NCBI RefSeq assembly: GCF_010725725.1 | Contig: NZ_AP022599.1 | Location: forward strand, 4,340,001-4,404,000 | Reading direction: 5' to 3' | Source: Mycolicibacterium pulveris | Lineage (GTDB): Bacteria > Actinomycetota > Actinomycetes > Mycobacteriales > Mycobacteriaceae | DNA length: 64,000 nt | Shown: positions 24,409-32,517 of the stretch, piece by piece | Layout of the letters: the number at the start of each line of letters is the position of its first letter | Numbering within the stretch: position 1 is the stretch's first letter | Position numbers and translations under genes: made by a program | The notes under the pieces: generated by a model | Databases searched by the model: none | What the model was told of the DNA's origin: nothing | What the model saw: the letters and a program-made list of their open reading frames with translations, nothing else

Positions 24409-24762
24409 ATGAACCTCGACATGACGACAAATCGGATTCTGGGCGGGTGTGCGAGCGCGGCGGTCCTCCTCGGCGCGGTTATCACCGGGGCCCTCACCAC
24501 AGCAGCGACCGGCAGCGCCAACCAAGAGATGGACCCGCACATGCCCAACACCACCCAGGGTTACTGCCCAGGCGGTGGTTTCGGCGGCGCGACGGGATGG
24601 GGCTATTGCGACGGGATCAAGTACCCGGACGGCAGCTACTGGCACCAGCTGCGCGCCCCGGCCCCGTTCGTCGGCAGCACCATCACGTTGACGTGTGTGA
24701 TCGACGACGGCTCCCCGGTGCCACCGCCGGCACCGCCCGGCGGATGCGGCGGCGCCGTCTAA
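24409..24762 (+). CDS. Small secreted protein of unknown function
   Basis: 117 residues with an N-terminal hydrophobic signal segment (residues 10-35) and a mature domain rich in Gly and aromatic residues. The mature part has four Cys (YCPGGG, YCDGIKYPDG, LTCVIDD, GGCGG) and a Pro-rich tail. A GGGGG site precedes the ATG. It resembles small exported proteins common in mycobacteria; I assign no function. It converges with the P450 gene downstream. Confidence 0.7.
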   Translation: MNLDMTTNRILGGCASAAVLLGAVITGALTTAATGSANQEMDPHMPNTTQGYCPGGGFGGATGWGYCDGIKYPDGSYWHQLRAPAPFVGSTITLTCVIDDGSPVPPPAPPGGCGGAV

Positions 24763-24778
24763 CCCGGCCAGCGCGAAC

Positions 24779-25990
24779 TTATCCGCAGGCCAACTCCAGC
24801 CGCTCGAGGCGCCGCACCAGCAGGCTCGGCAGCCAGCGGCCCACGTCGATCGCCTCGATCGCCGAGGTCTGCTCGATGAGCTGACTCATCACGATCGTCG
24901 CTTCCATGCGCGCCAGCGCCGCGCCGACGCAGAAATGCAATCCCTTGCCAAAGCTGATGTGGCCCTTGGGGTTAGGTCGGTCCAGTCGGAACTCGTCCGG
25001 GTTGTCGAAGTGTGCCGGGTCGCGATTTGCCGCTCCCCACAACAACAGCAGCCGTGACCCCGCCGCAAGGTCCACGCCTGCTAGCGTCGTGTCGTTCACC
25101 ACGTGGCGGTAATGGCCGCGGAACGGCGGTTCGTAGCGCAGCACCTCCTCGAGAAACGCCCCGAGCAGATCCGGTTCGTCGCGCACCCGCTCCTGGATAT
25201 CGGGGCGGGTCGCCAAAACCCAAGCCGCGGAACCGATCAGCGACGCTGTGGATTCGCCACCGGCGCTGAACAGGATGATCATCATCCCTTGCGCCGTGGG
25301 TTCGTCCAGTTCGCCCGACACGCACGCCGCGGCGAGGTCGCCGAGCAGGTTGTCCTGCGGGTCGGCACCAGCCCGCCGGAACTGGTCGGTGATGTATCCC
25401 GCGAGTTCGCCGACGGCGACGCCGGCCTCGGCGAGCTGCTCCTTGCTCACCAGCCCCTCCACCACCTGGGTGGCCGCATATCCCCACCGCACCAGCTTGT
25501 CGACGTCGCTGTCCGGGACGCCGATGATCCGCCCGACGATCATCATCGGCAGGCGGTTGGCCATCGCACCCATCCACTCGATGCGCCCGTCGTGAACGCC
25601 ATCAGCCCACAACTGATCCGCGGTCTCGTCGACGAACGGCTCGAACGCGCGAATCCGCTTGGCTGCCAACTGCGGAAGCAACGCCTTTCGGTGCACGGCA
25701 TGAGCGGGTTCGTCGGCGGTGGCCAGCACGTGGCTCTTGCCGCCCAGCCCCTCCATCTCGAAGGCACCCACGACACCGCCGGGTTGGTACGTCATCGTCG
25801 CGGTCAGGTTCGAGGAGAAATCCTCGGGCCGAGCGATCGCGTCGTTGACCGCGTCCCAACTGCACACCGCGTAGAACCCCGACTCGCCGATCCGATGCAC
25901 CGGCGCGGCGTCCACCATCTTCCGGTACAGCGGATAGGGGTTCTGGATGTACTCGTCGTCGAACAGCGCGATACCCAGCTCAGATCCCAC
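24779..25990 (-). CDS. Cytochrome P450
   Basis: A 403-residue P450. FGKGLHFCVG places the heme Cys at residue 354, the I-helix motif is AGGEST, and ExxR lies in EEVLRYEPP. The start is set at GTG 25990 by family length. It is divergent from a TetR regulator with a palindrome in the gap between them, and a local repressor is likely. No ferredoxin gene is adjacent. It is not closely similar to the P450 at 5466. Confidence 0.88.
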   Translation of the reverse strand: MGSELGIALFDDEYIQNPYPLYRKMVDAAPVHRIGESGFYAVCSWDAVNDAIARPEDFSSNLTATMTYQPGGVVGAFEMEGLGGKSHVLATADEPAHAVHRKALLPQLAAKRIRAFEPFVDETADQLWADGVHDGRIEWMGAMANRLPMMIVGRIIGVPDSDVDKLVRWGYAATQVVEGLVSKEQLAEAGVAVGELAGYITDQFRRAGADPQDNLLGDLAAACVSGELDEPTAQGMMIILFSAGGESTASLIGSAAWVLATRPDIQERVRDEPDLLGAFLEEVLRYEPPFRGHYRHVVNDTTLAGVDLAAGSRLLLLWGAANRDPAHFDNPDEFRLDRPNPKGHISFGKGLHFCVGAALARMEATIVMSQLIEQTSAIEAIDVGRWLPSLLVRRLERLELACG

Positions 25991-26130
25991 GCCTACCAAG
26001 GTGAGCGGCCACCACGTCGCCGTCAATAGCCCGCGGCGAACTTGAAAACCCCTGGTCGGACACCCCGGGCGGCACCGTCTCAGCACACCACTCCCACCAG
26101 CACCAACCCTGAGATGTAAGGTCAGTTTTG

Positions 26131-26144
26131 TCTCAGCTCTGAGA
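26131..26144. promoter_or_regulatory. Palindrome TCTCAG-CT-CTGAGA in the P450/tetR gap
   Basis: A perfect 6-2-6 inverted repeat 31 bases before the TetR start, in the 184-base divergent gap. It is a candidate binding site for the TetR protein encoded at 26175. Confidence 0.45.
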
Positions 26145-26174
26145 AAATTCTGACGACTGTAGAAGGAGCTGCCG

Positions 26175-26723
26175 GTGGCCCGAGACGATTGGCTCATCGG
26201 CGGCGAACGTCGTGGCGCCGCCGCGGAGCGGATCTACGCGGCGGCCACCGACCTCATCGTGCGCGAAGGCCTCGATGCCTTCGACATCGACACGCTGGCC
26301 GCGCGGGTGCACTGTTCGCGCGCCACCATTTACCGCTACGCCGGGGGCAAGGCGCAGATCCGTGACGCCGTGCTGCTGCGCCTGGCGGCAAGAATCGTCG
26401 ACTCCGTCCGCGCCGCCGTTCAGGATCTCAGCGGCACAGAGCGCGTCGTGCAGGCGATCACCGTCGCCATCGAGCACATCCGGTCCGACCCCATCCGGCA
26501 GATGATGGCGGGGCTCAGCGCCGGCCGCGATCTAACCGAGCTGCCGTCATCGCCGGTGTTGGCCCGGCTGGCCGCCGATCTCACCGACATCACCGATGCC
26601 GATCCGTACGCGGCTCAGTGGATCGTTCGCGTCGTGATGTCGTTGGCCGTCTGGCCAATTGGCGACAACGACGTCGAGCGTCAGGTGGTCGAACGTTTCG
26701 TCGCGCCCGCGTTCACCCGATAA
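26175..26723 (+). CDS. TetR-family transcriptional regulator
   Basis: 182 residues. The N-terminal helix-turn-helix reads IDTLAARVHCSRATIYRYAGG, given here as landmarks LAARVHCSRATIYRY, which is a clear TetR recognition helix. The C-terminal ligand domain is unremarkable. GTG 26175 follows AAGGAG. It probably represses itself and the divergent P450 through the palindrome at 26131-26144. Confidence 0.88.
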   Translation: MARDDWLIGGERRGAAAERIYAAATDLIVREGLDAFDIDTLAARVHCSRATIYRYAGGKAQIRDAVLLRLAARIVDSVRAAVQDLSGTERVVQAITVAIEHIRSDPIRQMMAGLSAGRDLTELPSSPVLARLAADLTDITDADPYAAQWIVRVVMSLAVWPIGDNDVERQVVERFVAPAFTR

Positions 26724-26744
26724 CGAAACCCCTGAAATCCCCTG

Positions 26745-28949
26745 TCAGGCAATGAGTGCCGCGTTGCACGGCGCCCCGGCGGTGGCCGCAGACCCGCCGC
26801 AGGCCAATGTGGCCAGATCCGGCACGTACGTCTGTTCCGGCGGCCACGTCGACGGCGGCGGTGGGATCAGCGGGAAGATGCTGTTGCCGGTCACCCCGGT
26901 CAGCCGCGCGACGATCTGCGCCGGAATGTTGGTCGCGACGTACAGCAGGTTGCCCAGCAGTTGCACCGGCACGATCGCCAGGCCTGCCAATGCGCTGACC
27001 AGGAACATGTCCTGGTCGGCGATGGCCTGAAGTTGACCGATCGTGTCGTAGGTGAAGTTGTAGACGAAGTACGGGATCGAGGTGAAGATCGTCCGCACGC
27101 CCAGCGCGATGTCGGTGATGATGTCGGGATATCCGTTCATCGCGATCGCGTCCAGCAGCGCCTGGTGCAGATCGACGGGGTCGACGTCGCTCGAGCCCAG
27201 GGTCGTCAGGGACACGCCGTCGAAATGGTCCGGCGTTGTGGCGCCGAAGAGGGTCAGCACCGTGGGTGTCGTGTCGACGATCTCGTACTGCAGGTTCATG
27301 AACCCGTCCTGGAAAGCCGAACCCCTGGCGATCACGAACGTCTCGGTCTCCGAAGGTGATTGGAAGCCGTGGCCGAAGCCTTGCTGGGGCTGGTGGCCGT
27401 GGTCGGTGACCACGAGGATCGTCCAGCTCTCGCAGAGACCGGGGTTGCACTTCTCGCGCTCGGCGATCTCGTCCATGATGCGACCGAGGTTCTCGTCGAC
27501 GTTTCGGATGGCCTCGGCGTATTGCTCCGACGCGCCGCCGTACATGTGTCCGTTCTCGTCGACACCGACGAAGTAGCTGAACATGAACGTCGGGGTGCCG
27601 TTCGGGACGTTCTGGATCGCTTCGACCGTTGCCTGGCCGACGGCGTCGTCGGTGAGCAACCAGTTCGTGTCACCCGGAATGTGGGGGACGAACACGGTGG
27701 TGTCGACGGGAATTGAACCGGCGTTGGCGATGTCGGCGATGACATTCCAGTTCGCGATCACGGTGGTGTCGATGTTCGGGTCATGCGACTCGAGCAGGTT
27801 GAACACCGTCGGCCAATTGTCGTAGGGCTGGGGAGTGAAGACGTTGTTGACCACACCCGACTTCTCGCCCCACACGCCGGTGAGAATCGCCGACCACGAC
27901 GGCTGCGAGATCGTGGTGTGCCCGACGATGCTGGCCGGGGCGGTGGTGCCCTGATCCATCAGCTCGAAGAACTTGTCGTTCTCGGGATCGGCGAGGATCT
28001 TGCTCAGGTTGGTGCCGTCCACGCCGATCACCAGCACATAGGGCGTGTCGCCGTTGGCTTGCGCGGACGGACCCGAGATCTGGGTGACGGTGTACTGTGC
28101 CGCGGGCGGTGCGGTGCGCAGGCCCCACGCCCCCTCGAACTCGCCTCGCGCCGCCGCGAGCATCGCCCACAGCGCCGGCATCTGAATGGGTACTCCCGTG
28201 CCCAGGCCCATCAGCGGCCGCAGCACCGCTTCCACCGCCTCCGTGACGAGGCTGACCAGGGTGGGCTGCGGCGGCGCGGCGGCCGGGATCGCTGCTTCGG
28301 GCGCGGCCAGCGCCGCGAATGTGCTTGTCGCCGTGGAGGTAAGCACCGTGGTTGTGGTGGAGCCCGCGGACTCCTTCACCGGGTTTTCGGCCACCGCGCC
28401 GGTGTCTTGCGGCTGCGACTCCGGCTTCTGCGGGCCGGTAAATCGCTCGGCGGCCGCGTTCACAAATGACTCGATGGCGGCAGTGAAATCCTGTGTACCG
28501 GAGCGGGATTCGTGGTTGCCTGCCGCGGGGGGTTCGGTCGACTCGAGGTCGGACGAGGCGTCGACGGCCACGTCGTCCTCGGATGAGCCGCCCTCTTCGG
28601 CGTCGTCGCCGGTGTCCTCGGCCTCTTCGACCGCGTCGCCGATGTCTCCGGCCTCCTGCTCGGCTTCCCCGGACCCGTCGTCGGCCTCCTCGGTGGCGTC
28701 GTCGGTTGGGTCTGAAGCCTCCGATTCGGTATCGGTCGCATCAGCGTCGCCGGCCCCGTCGGCTGCGTCCGCGCCGGCGGTCGAGGTGTCACTCGGCGAC
28801 GACGACTCGCTGGTCGAGGACGAATTGCCGGTTGACGACGAATCCGACGGTTCGGCGAAAGCGACGGCGGGGGTGCTGGCGAGCGCCACCCCGACCCCCA
28901 GCGTCACCGCTAGTGCCCCGACGCGACCGATATAGCTGGCGTAACCCAT
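26745..28949 (-). CDS. Secreted alkaline phosphatase-superfamily phosphodiesterase with acidic N-terminal region
   Basis: 734 residues. A signal peptide (residues 1-32, cleavage near AFA-EP) is followed by about 110 residues of Ser/Asp/Glu/Thr low complexity, then a Pro/Ala linker. From about residue 300 comes a type I phosphodiesterase/nucleotide pyrophosphatase domain. Metal and nucleophile motifs are VIGVDGTN, GHTTISQPSW, GVDENGH and VVTDHGH. The C-terminal 150 residues carry a few hydrophobic segments and a short Cys-containing tail. It likely acts in the cell wall or outside on phosphodiesters; the substrate is unknown. Confidence 0.82.
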   Translation of the reverse strand: MGYASYIGRVGALAVTLGVGVALASTPAVAFAEPSDSSSTGNSSSTSESSSPSDTSTAGADAADGAGDADATDTESEASDPTDDATEEADDGSGEAEQEAGDIGDAVEEAEDTGDDAEEGGSSEDDVAVDASSDLESTEPPAAGNHESRSGTQDFTAAIESFVNAAAERFTGPQKPESQPQDTGAVAENPVKESAGSTTTTVLTSTATSTFAALAAPEAAIPAAAPPQPTLVSLVTEAVEAVLRPLMGLGTGVPIQMPALWAMLAAARGEFEGAWGLRTAPPAAQYTVTQISGPSAQANGDTPYVLVIGVDGTNLSKILADPENDKFFELMDQGTTAPASIVGHTTISQPSWSAILTGVWGEKSGVVNNVFTPQPYDNWPTVFNLLESHDPNIDTTVIANWNVIADIANAGSIPVDTTVFVPHIPGDTNWLLTDDAVGQATVEAIQNVPNGTPTFMFSYFVGVDENGHMYGGASEQYAEAIRNVDENLGRIMDEIAEREKCNPGLCESWTILVVTDHGHQPQQGFGHGFQSPSETETFVIARGSAFQDGFMNLQYEIVDTTPTVLTLFGATTPDHFDGVSLTTLGSSDVDPVDLHQALLDAIAMNGYPDIITDIALGVRTIFTSIPYFVYNFTYDTIGQLQAIADQDMFLVSALAGLAIVPVQLLGNLLYVATNIPAQIVARLTGVTGNSIFPLIPPPPSTWPPEQTYVPDLATLACGGSAATAGAPCNAALIA

Positions 28950-29085
28950 AGCGATTCCTTCCCCCTACCCACGCTCAGGCGACCCGCTGGAGTGGAAAAA
29001 TTTACGTTTCCAGCAAATTACCGCGTTTGTGTCGCGGTGTACGCGGGTTCGCCGATCGGGTGCCCACCGGTTCGCGGGGAGCGCC

Positions 29086-30759
29086 CTACTCGACCGGGCG
29101 GAGTACGACCACCCCGGGGACGGTTTGTAGGTACTCCATCAGCGGCTGGTCGACGACCTCGTTATATGCGCTCAGCGAGGACGCGTTGCGAAACACCGGC
29201 CCGTCCGGTGTCTCGACGAAGACGCCGATGTGGGTGACGTCGAGGCCACCGTCCTGCGCGAACGCCCCGAGGTAGTCGCCGGTGCGCAGTCGGCTCAGCA
29301 CGCTGTCGTCGACGTGGCGGCTCGGAATGTAGGTGACCGTGCGCGCCACCACGGGCAACCCGGGCAGGTACACCCCGCCGGAGTCCCTCTGGTTCAGGTT
29401 CTTGCGCACCTGAACCGCGTCGGGGCTCAGGTCCGCGGTGACGTCGGTCGCCAGCGCGGGCGCCACCGCGGCCCAGTCGGTGAAGAAGTGCTTCCTGTTC
29501 TCGTATGCGACGACACCGTCGCGGTAGCGCACGTTGATGAGCGCGTCGACGAACGTCTCGCGGTTGTCTGCCCGTTTGAGCGCTTCGACGTAGTCGGCAT
29601 AGGTGAAACAGTCCACGTTCGCCAGCTCGACCACGAGCTGCTCGGGCTCACTGGCAGACCCGATCAAAGTGTCTGCGCCGTAAGGCGTTCCGAGGAACAG
29701 CCGGGAGAGCGTCTCGGACCGCGCCGACGGGTCGGCGGGGGAAACATCGCGGGTGGCGGCCAGCATCCGCTCGAGGACCTGCTCACTTTGCGGCGAGATC
29801 TGCGCGATCGGAGTCTCATGGGACGCAAGGTATTCCACGACGGGAATCGGCGCTGTCGCGGAGTAACCGATCGGCAACAACACGTCGCCCGCCGTCGTCT
29901 TGTAGTAGACCTGCCAGCGGTGGTAGGCGTCGAACGCGGCGGGATCGGCGGCGAGCACCGCCGCGTAGTCGCTGACCGCGCGCACGTACCGGTCGGAGTT
30001 GTTGTAGCGGTATAGGGCGTGGTCGCGGTCGTGCGCGAAGCCGTTCGCGGCCAGGTAGCGGCCGGCCGCCATGATGCTGTCGCGGGGGGACAGGATGTCG
30101 CCGCCGTTCCCGTAGGCGGCGAACGTGGTCGGCAGGAACTGCATGGGGCCTTGTGCACCCGCTGTGCTCACCCCGGCGACCCGGCCGAATCCGGTTTCGA
30201 TCAAGTTGATCGCGGCCAGGAAATTCCAGCCGACACCGGATGCCGCTTCCGCCTCGGCGTAGTAGGTCCGCAGTTCGTCGGCCGGCGTCGGCGCCACGAT
30301 GCGCCACGCGGGCAACGTGTCTTTCGCGGTTCCCTCGCTCAGCGCGGTCAGCTGGCGGCGCGCGTCGACGTTGAGGTCATAGATCTGGAGCAGCTCGGGT
30401 GGTATGCGCTGGCGCACGACCGGATCCCACTCGGGATGCCGCCCGATGGCGCGGTAGGCGGCTTGCTGGCGGTGCGCGGCCGCGGTCCGCAGCGGGTTGG
30501 ACGACGACGGGTCGCGCAGCACACGGTCGTCGTCGACGAGATCGTCGGCGATCCGGGCGGGATCGGAGGCCAGTTCGCGTGGGGCGACGTCGGGTGCGGG
30601 CGGTGGTGCAGCGGTCGGCGCGGCGGATGGGGCGTCGGTCGTGGGCGCGGACTCCGTGTCCGGTGCCGAGCAGCCGACGGCGACGACGGCGGTGACGAGG
30701 AGGAGCGCTGCGATGCGCCAAACCGCGTCGCTCGTGACCCCAGCGAATAGCCGCTGCAT
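29086..30759 (-). CDS. Lipoprotein fusing a lytic transglycosylase to a DUF1460 (amidase-like) domain
   Basis: 557 residues with a lipobox (AVGC near residue 30) and a Pro/Ala linker. A transglycosylase-like domain follows: the catalytic Glu lies in NLIETGFGR, then AGAQGPMQFLP. After about residue 350 comes a DUF1460/NlpC-P60-like domain with a Cys in VDCFTYADYVEAL and a His in DVTHIGVF. Such domains cut peptidoglycan peptide or amide bonds. The ATG at 30759 is chosen because it directly starts the lipoprotein signal; the frame is open further upstream. One protein could cleave both glycan and peptide. Confidence 0.82.
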   Translation of the reverse strand: MQRLFAGVTSDAVWRIAALLLVTAVVAVGCSAPDTESAPTTDAPSAAPTAAPPPAPDVAPRELASDPARIADDLVDDDRVLRDPSSSNPLRTAAAHRQQAAYRAIGRHPEWDPVVRQRIPPELLQIYDLNVDARRQLTALSEGTAKDTLPAWRIVAPTPADELRTYYAEAEAASGVGWNFLAAINLIETGFGRVAGVSTAGAQGPMQFLPTTFAAYGNGGDILSPRDSIMAAGRYLAANGFAHDRDHALYRYNNSDRYVRAVSDYAAVLAADPAAFDAYHRWQVYYKTTAGDVLLPIGYSATAPIPVVEYLASHETPIAQISPQSEQVLERMLAATRDVSPADPSARSETLSRLFLGTPYGADTLIGSASEPEQLVVELANVDCFTYADYVEALKRADNRETFVDALINVRYRDGVVAYENRKHFFTDWAAVAPALATDVTADLSPDAVQVRKNLNQRDSGGVYLPGLPVVARTVTYIPSRHVDDSVLSRLRTGDYLGAFAQDGGLDVTHIGVFVETPDGPVFRNASSLSAYNEVVDQPLMEYLQTVPGVVVLRPVE

Positions 30760-30841
30760 AACACCGGTCAGCGTAGCGCGGGGATTTCGCCAACCAACCG
30801 AATGCGAGGTCAGGGCACAGCAGGGCTGACACACTGCATCC

Positions 30842-32122
30842 ATGGCGTGGGATTTCAGCACCGAACCGGAATTTCAGGAGAAGCTCGACTGGGTCAAGCA
30901 GTTCTGCGAGGAGAAGGTCGAGCCGCTCGATCACGTATTTCCGTATGCGGTGCGCTCACCGGATCCCGCGGTCAAGGCTTATGTGCGCGAGCTGCAGCAA
31001 GAGGTCAAAGACCAAGGCCTGTGGGCGATTTTTCTGGACAAGGAGCTCGGCGGGCCCGGCTACGGCCAGCTCAAGCTCGGCCTGCTCAACGAGGTGATCG
31101 GACGTTACCCCGGAGCGCCGCACATGTTCGGGGCCTCCGCACCCGACACCGGGAACATGGAGATGCTCGCCGCCTACGGCACCGAGGAGCAGAAGGAACG
31201 CTGGCTCAAGCCGCTGCTCAACCAGGACATCTTCTCGGCCTACTCGATGACCGAGCCTCAGGGCGGCAGCGACCCCAACCTGTTCAGGACGCATGCCGTC
31301 CGCGACGGCGACGAGTGGGTGATCAACGGCGAGAAGTGGTTCACCTCGGCGGGTCGCGTCGCCGACATCCTGTTCGTGATGTGCACCAACGGCATGTTCG
31401 TCGTGCCGCGCCAGACGCCGGGCGTCGAGATCATGCCCGAGCCGCGCAACCACAACCACATCATCTACCGCGACGTGCGCGTGCCTCTCGACCATCTCCT
31501 CGGGCCGGAAAACGGTGCGAAGGTGCTGGCGCAGCGGCGGCTGGGCGGTGGCCGCATTCACCACGCCATGCGCACCATCGCGCAATGCAACCTGGCGTTC
31601 GACATGATGTGCGAGCGGGCGCTGAGCCGCGAGTCGCACGGCAAGGTCATCGCCGAGCACCAGATGGTGCAGGAGAAGATCGCCGAGTCCTACGCGATGA
31701 TCAAGATGCTGCGCCTGTTCGTGCTCGAGACGGCGTGGAAGATCGACCAGACCTCCACCCAGGAGGCCCGCACCGATATCGCCGCGGTCAAGTTCACGAT
31801 GGCGCGCGTGCTGCGGGAGGTGTCGTTCAACGCGCTGCACATTCTCGGTTCGCTGGGCACCACGGACCTCACGCCGATCCAGGCGATGTACGCCGGTGCG
31901 CCGACGATGGGCATCGCCGACGGGGTCGACGAGGTGCACAAAGCCACCGTCGCACGTCGGGTGCTGCGCGACTACGAGCCGCACGAGGGCAACTTCCCGA
32001 CCGAGTTCCTGCCCTACAAGCGCGAGGCCGCGCGCAACAAGCTGCAACCCGTGCTCGACGCCCGCCCCGAGCTGGCGGCCGCCGCCGAGGCCTACCAGAA
32101 ATACCTCAGCCGTCGCCGCTGA
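30842..32122 (+). CDS. fadE2: Acyl-CoA dehydrogenase, FadE2-like
   Basis: 426 residues with MTEPQGGSDP, INGEKWFTSAG and GPENGAKVLAQRRLGGGR. These features are typical of the ACAD10/11-like group that includes mycobacterial FadE2. The C-terminal region has ADGVDEVHK in place of the YEGT catalytic motif, as in that group. FadE2 neighbours an MptpB gene in M. tuberculosis; here the two are 7 kb apart. The ATG at 30842 lies 82 bases from the divergent lipoprotein start. The symbol is by resemblance only. Confidence 0.82.
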   Translation: MAWDFSTEPEFQEKLDWVKQFCEEKVEPLDHVFPYAVRSPDPAVKAYVRELQQEVKDQGLWAIFLDKELGGPGYGQLKLGLLNEVIGRYPGAPHMFGASAPDTGNMEMLAAYGTEEQKERWLKPLLNQDIFSAYSMTEPQGGSDPNLFRTHAVRDGDEWVINGEKWFTSAGRVADILFVMCTNGMFVVPRQTPGVEIMPEPRNHNHIIYRDVRVPLDHLLGPENGAKVLAQRRLGGGRIHHAMRTIAQCNLAFDMMCERALSRESHGKVIAEHQMVQEKIAESYAMIKMLRLFVLETAWKIDQTSTQEARTDIAAVKFTMARVLREVSFNALHILGSLGTTDLTPIQAMYAGAPTMGIADGVDEVHKATVARRVLRDYEPHEGNFPTEFLPYKREAARNKLQPVLDARPELAAAAEAYQKYLSRRR

Positions 32123-32190
32123 CCTGCTGTCGCCGGGCGCGCACGGTCGTTCACGCGTGCGCTCGACGTCGCTGCGCCTAGGGTGAAGCC

Positions 32191-32376
32191 ATGCGGATCG
32201 CCATCGGTGTGCTCGGTGTGATCGTCGCGTTGTTCGGGTTGCTGTTCGCCCTGCAGGGCTTCGGCTTCGTGGGCGGCAGCCCGATGAGCAACACCACGAC
32301 TTGGTCCATTCTGGGTCCGCTCATCGCGCTGGTCGGGGTCGCGCTGACGGTCGGCGCGGTGCGTCGCAAGCCGTAG
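32191..32376 (+). CDS. Small membrane protein, two transmembrane helices
   Basis: 61 residues: helix one at about 3-25, a short polar loop (SPMSNTTTW), helix two at about 38-56, and a basic C-terminus (RRKP). The loop-to-tail charge suggests both ends in the cytoplasm. It follows the FadE2-like gene by 68 bases. The function is unknown. Confidence 0.65.
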   Translation: MRIAIGVLGVIVALFGLLFALQGFGFVGGSPMSNTTTWSILGPLIALVGVALTVGAVRRKP

Positions 32377-32517
32377 CCGGGACATTCTTCGTCACACCGC
32401 TCGGGGTGTAACTACGAGGGCCTGACGAGCGATGAAACTGTCGAGCGCCGCGACTGCTGGCACCAGGCGCCAGCGTTGGGGGAGTCGACGTGCACGTTTC
32501 AAAGGAGCAGACGCACG

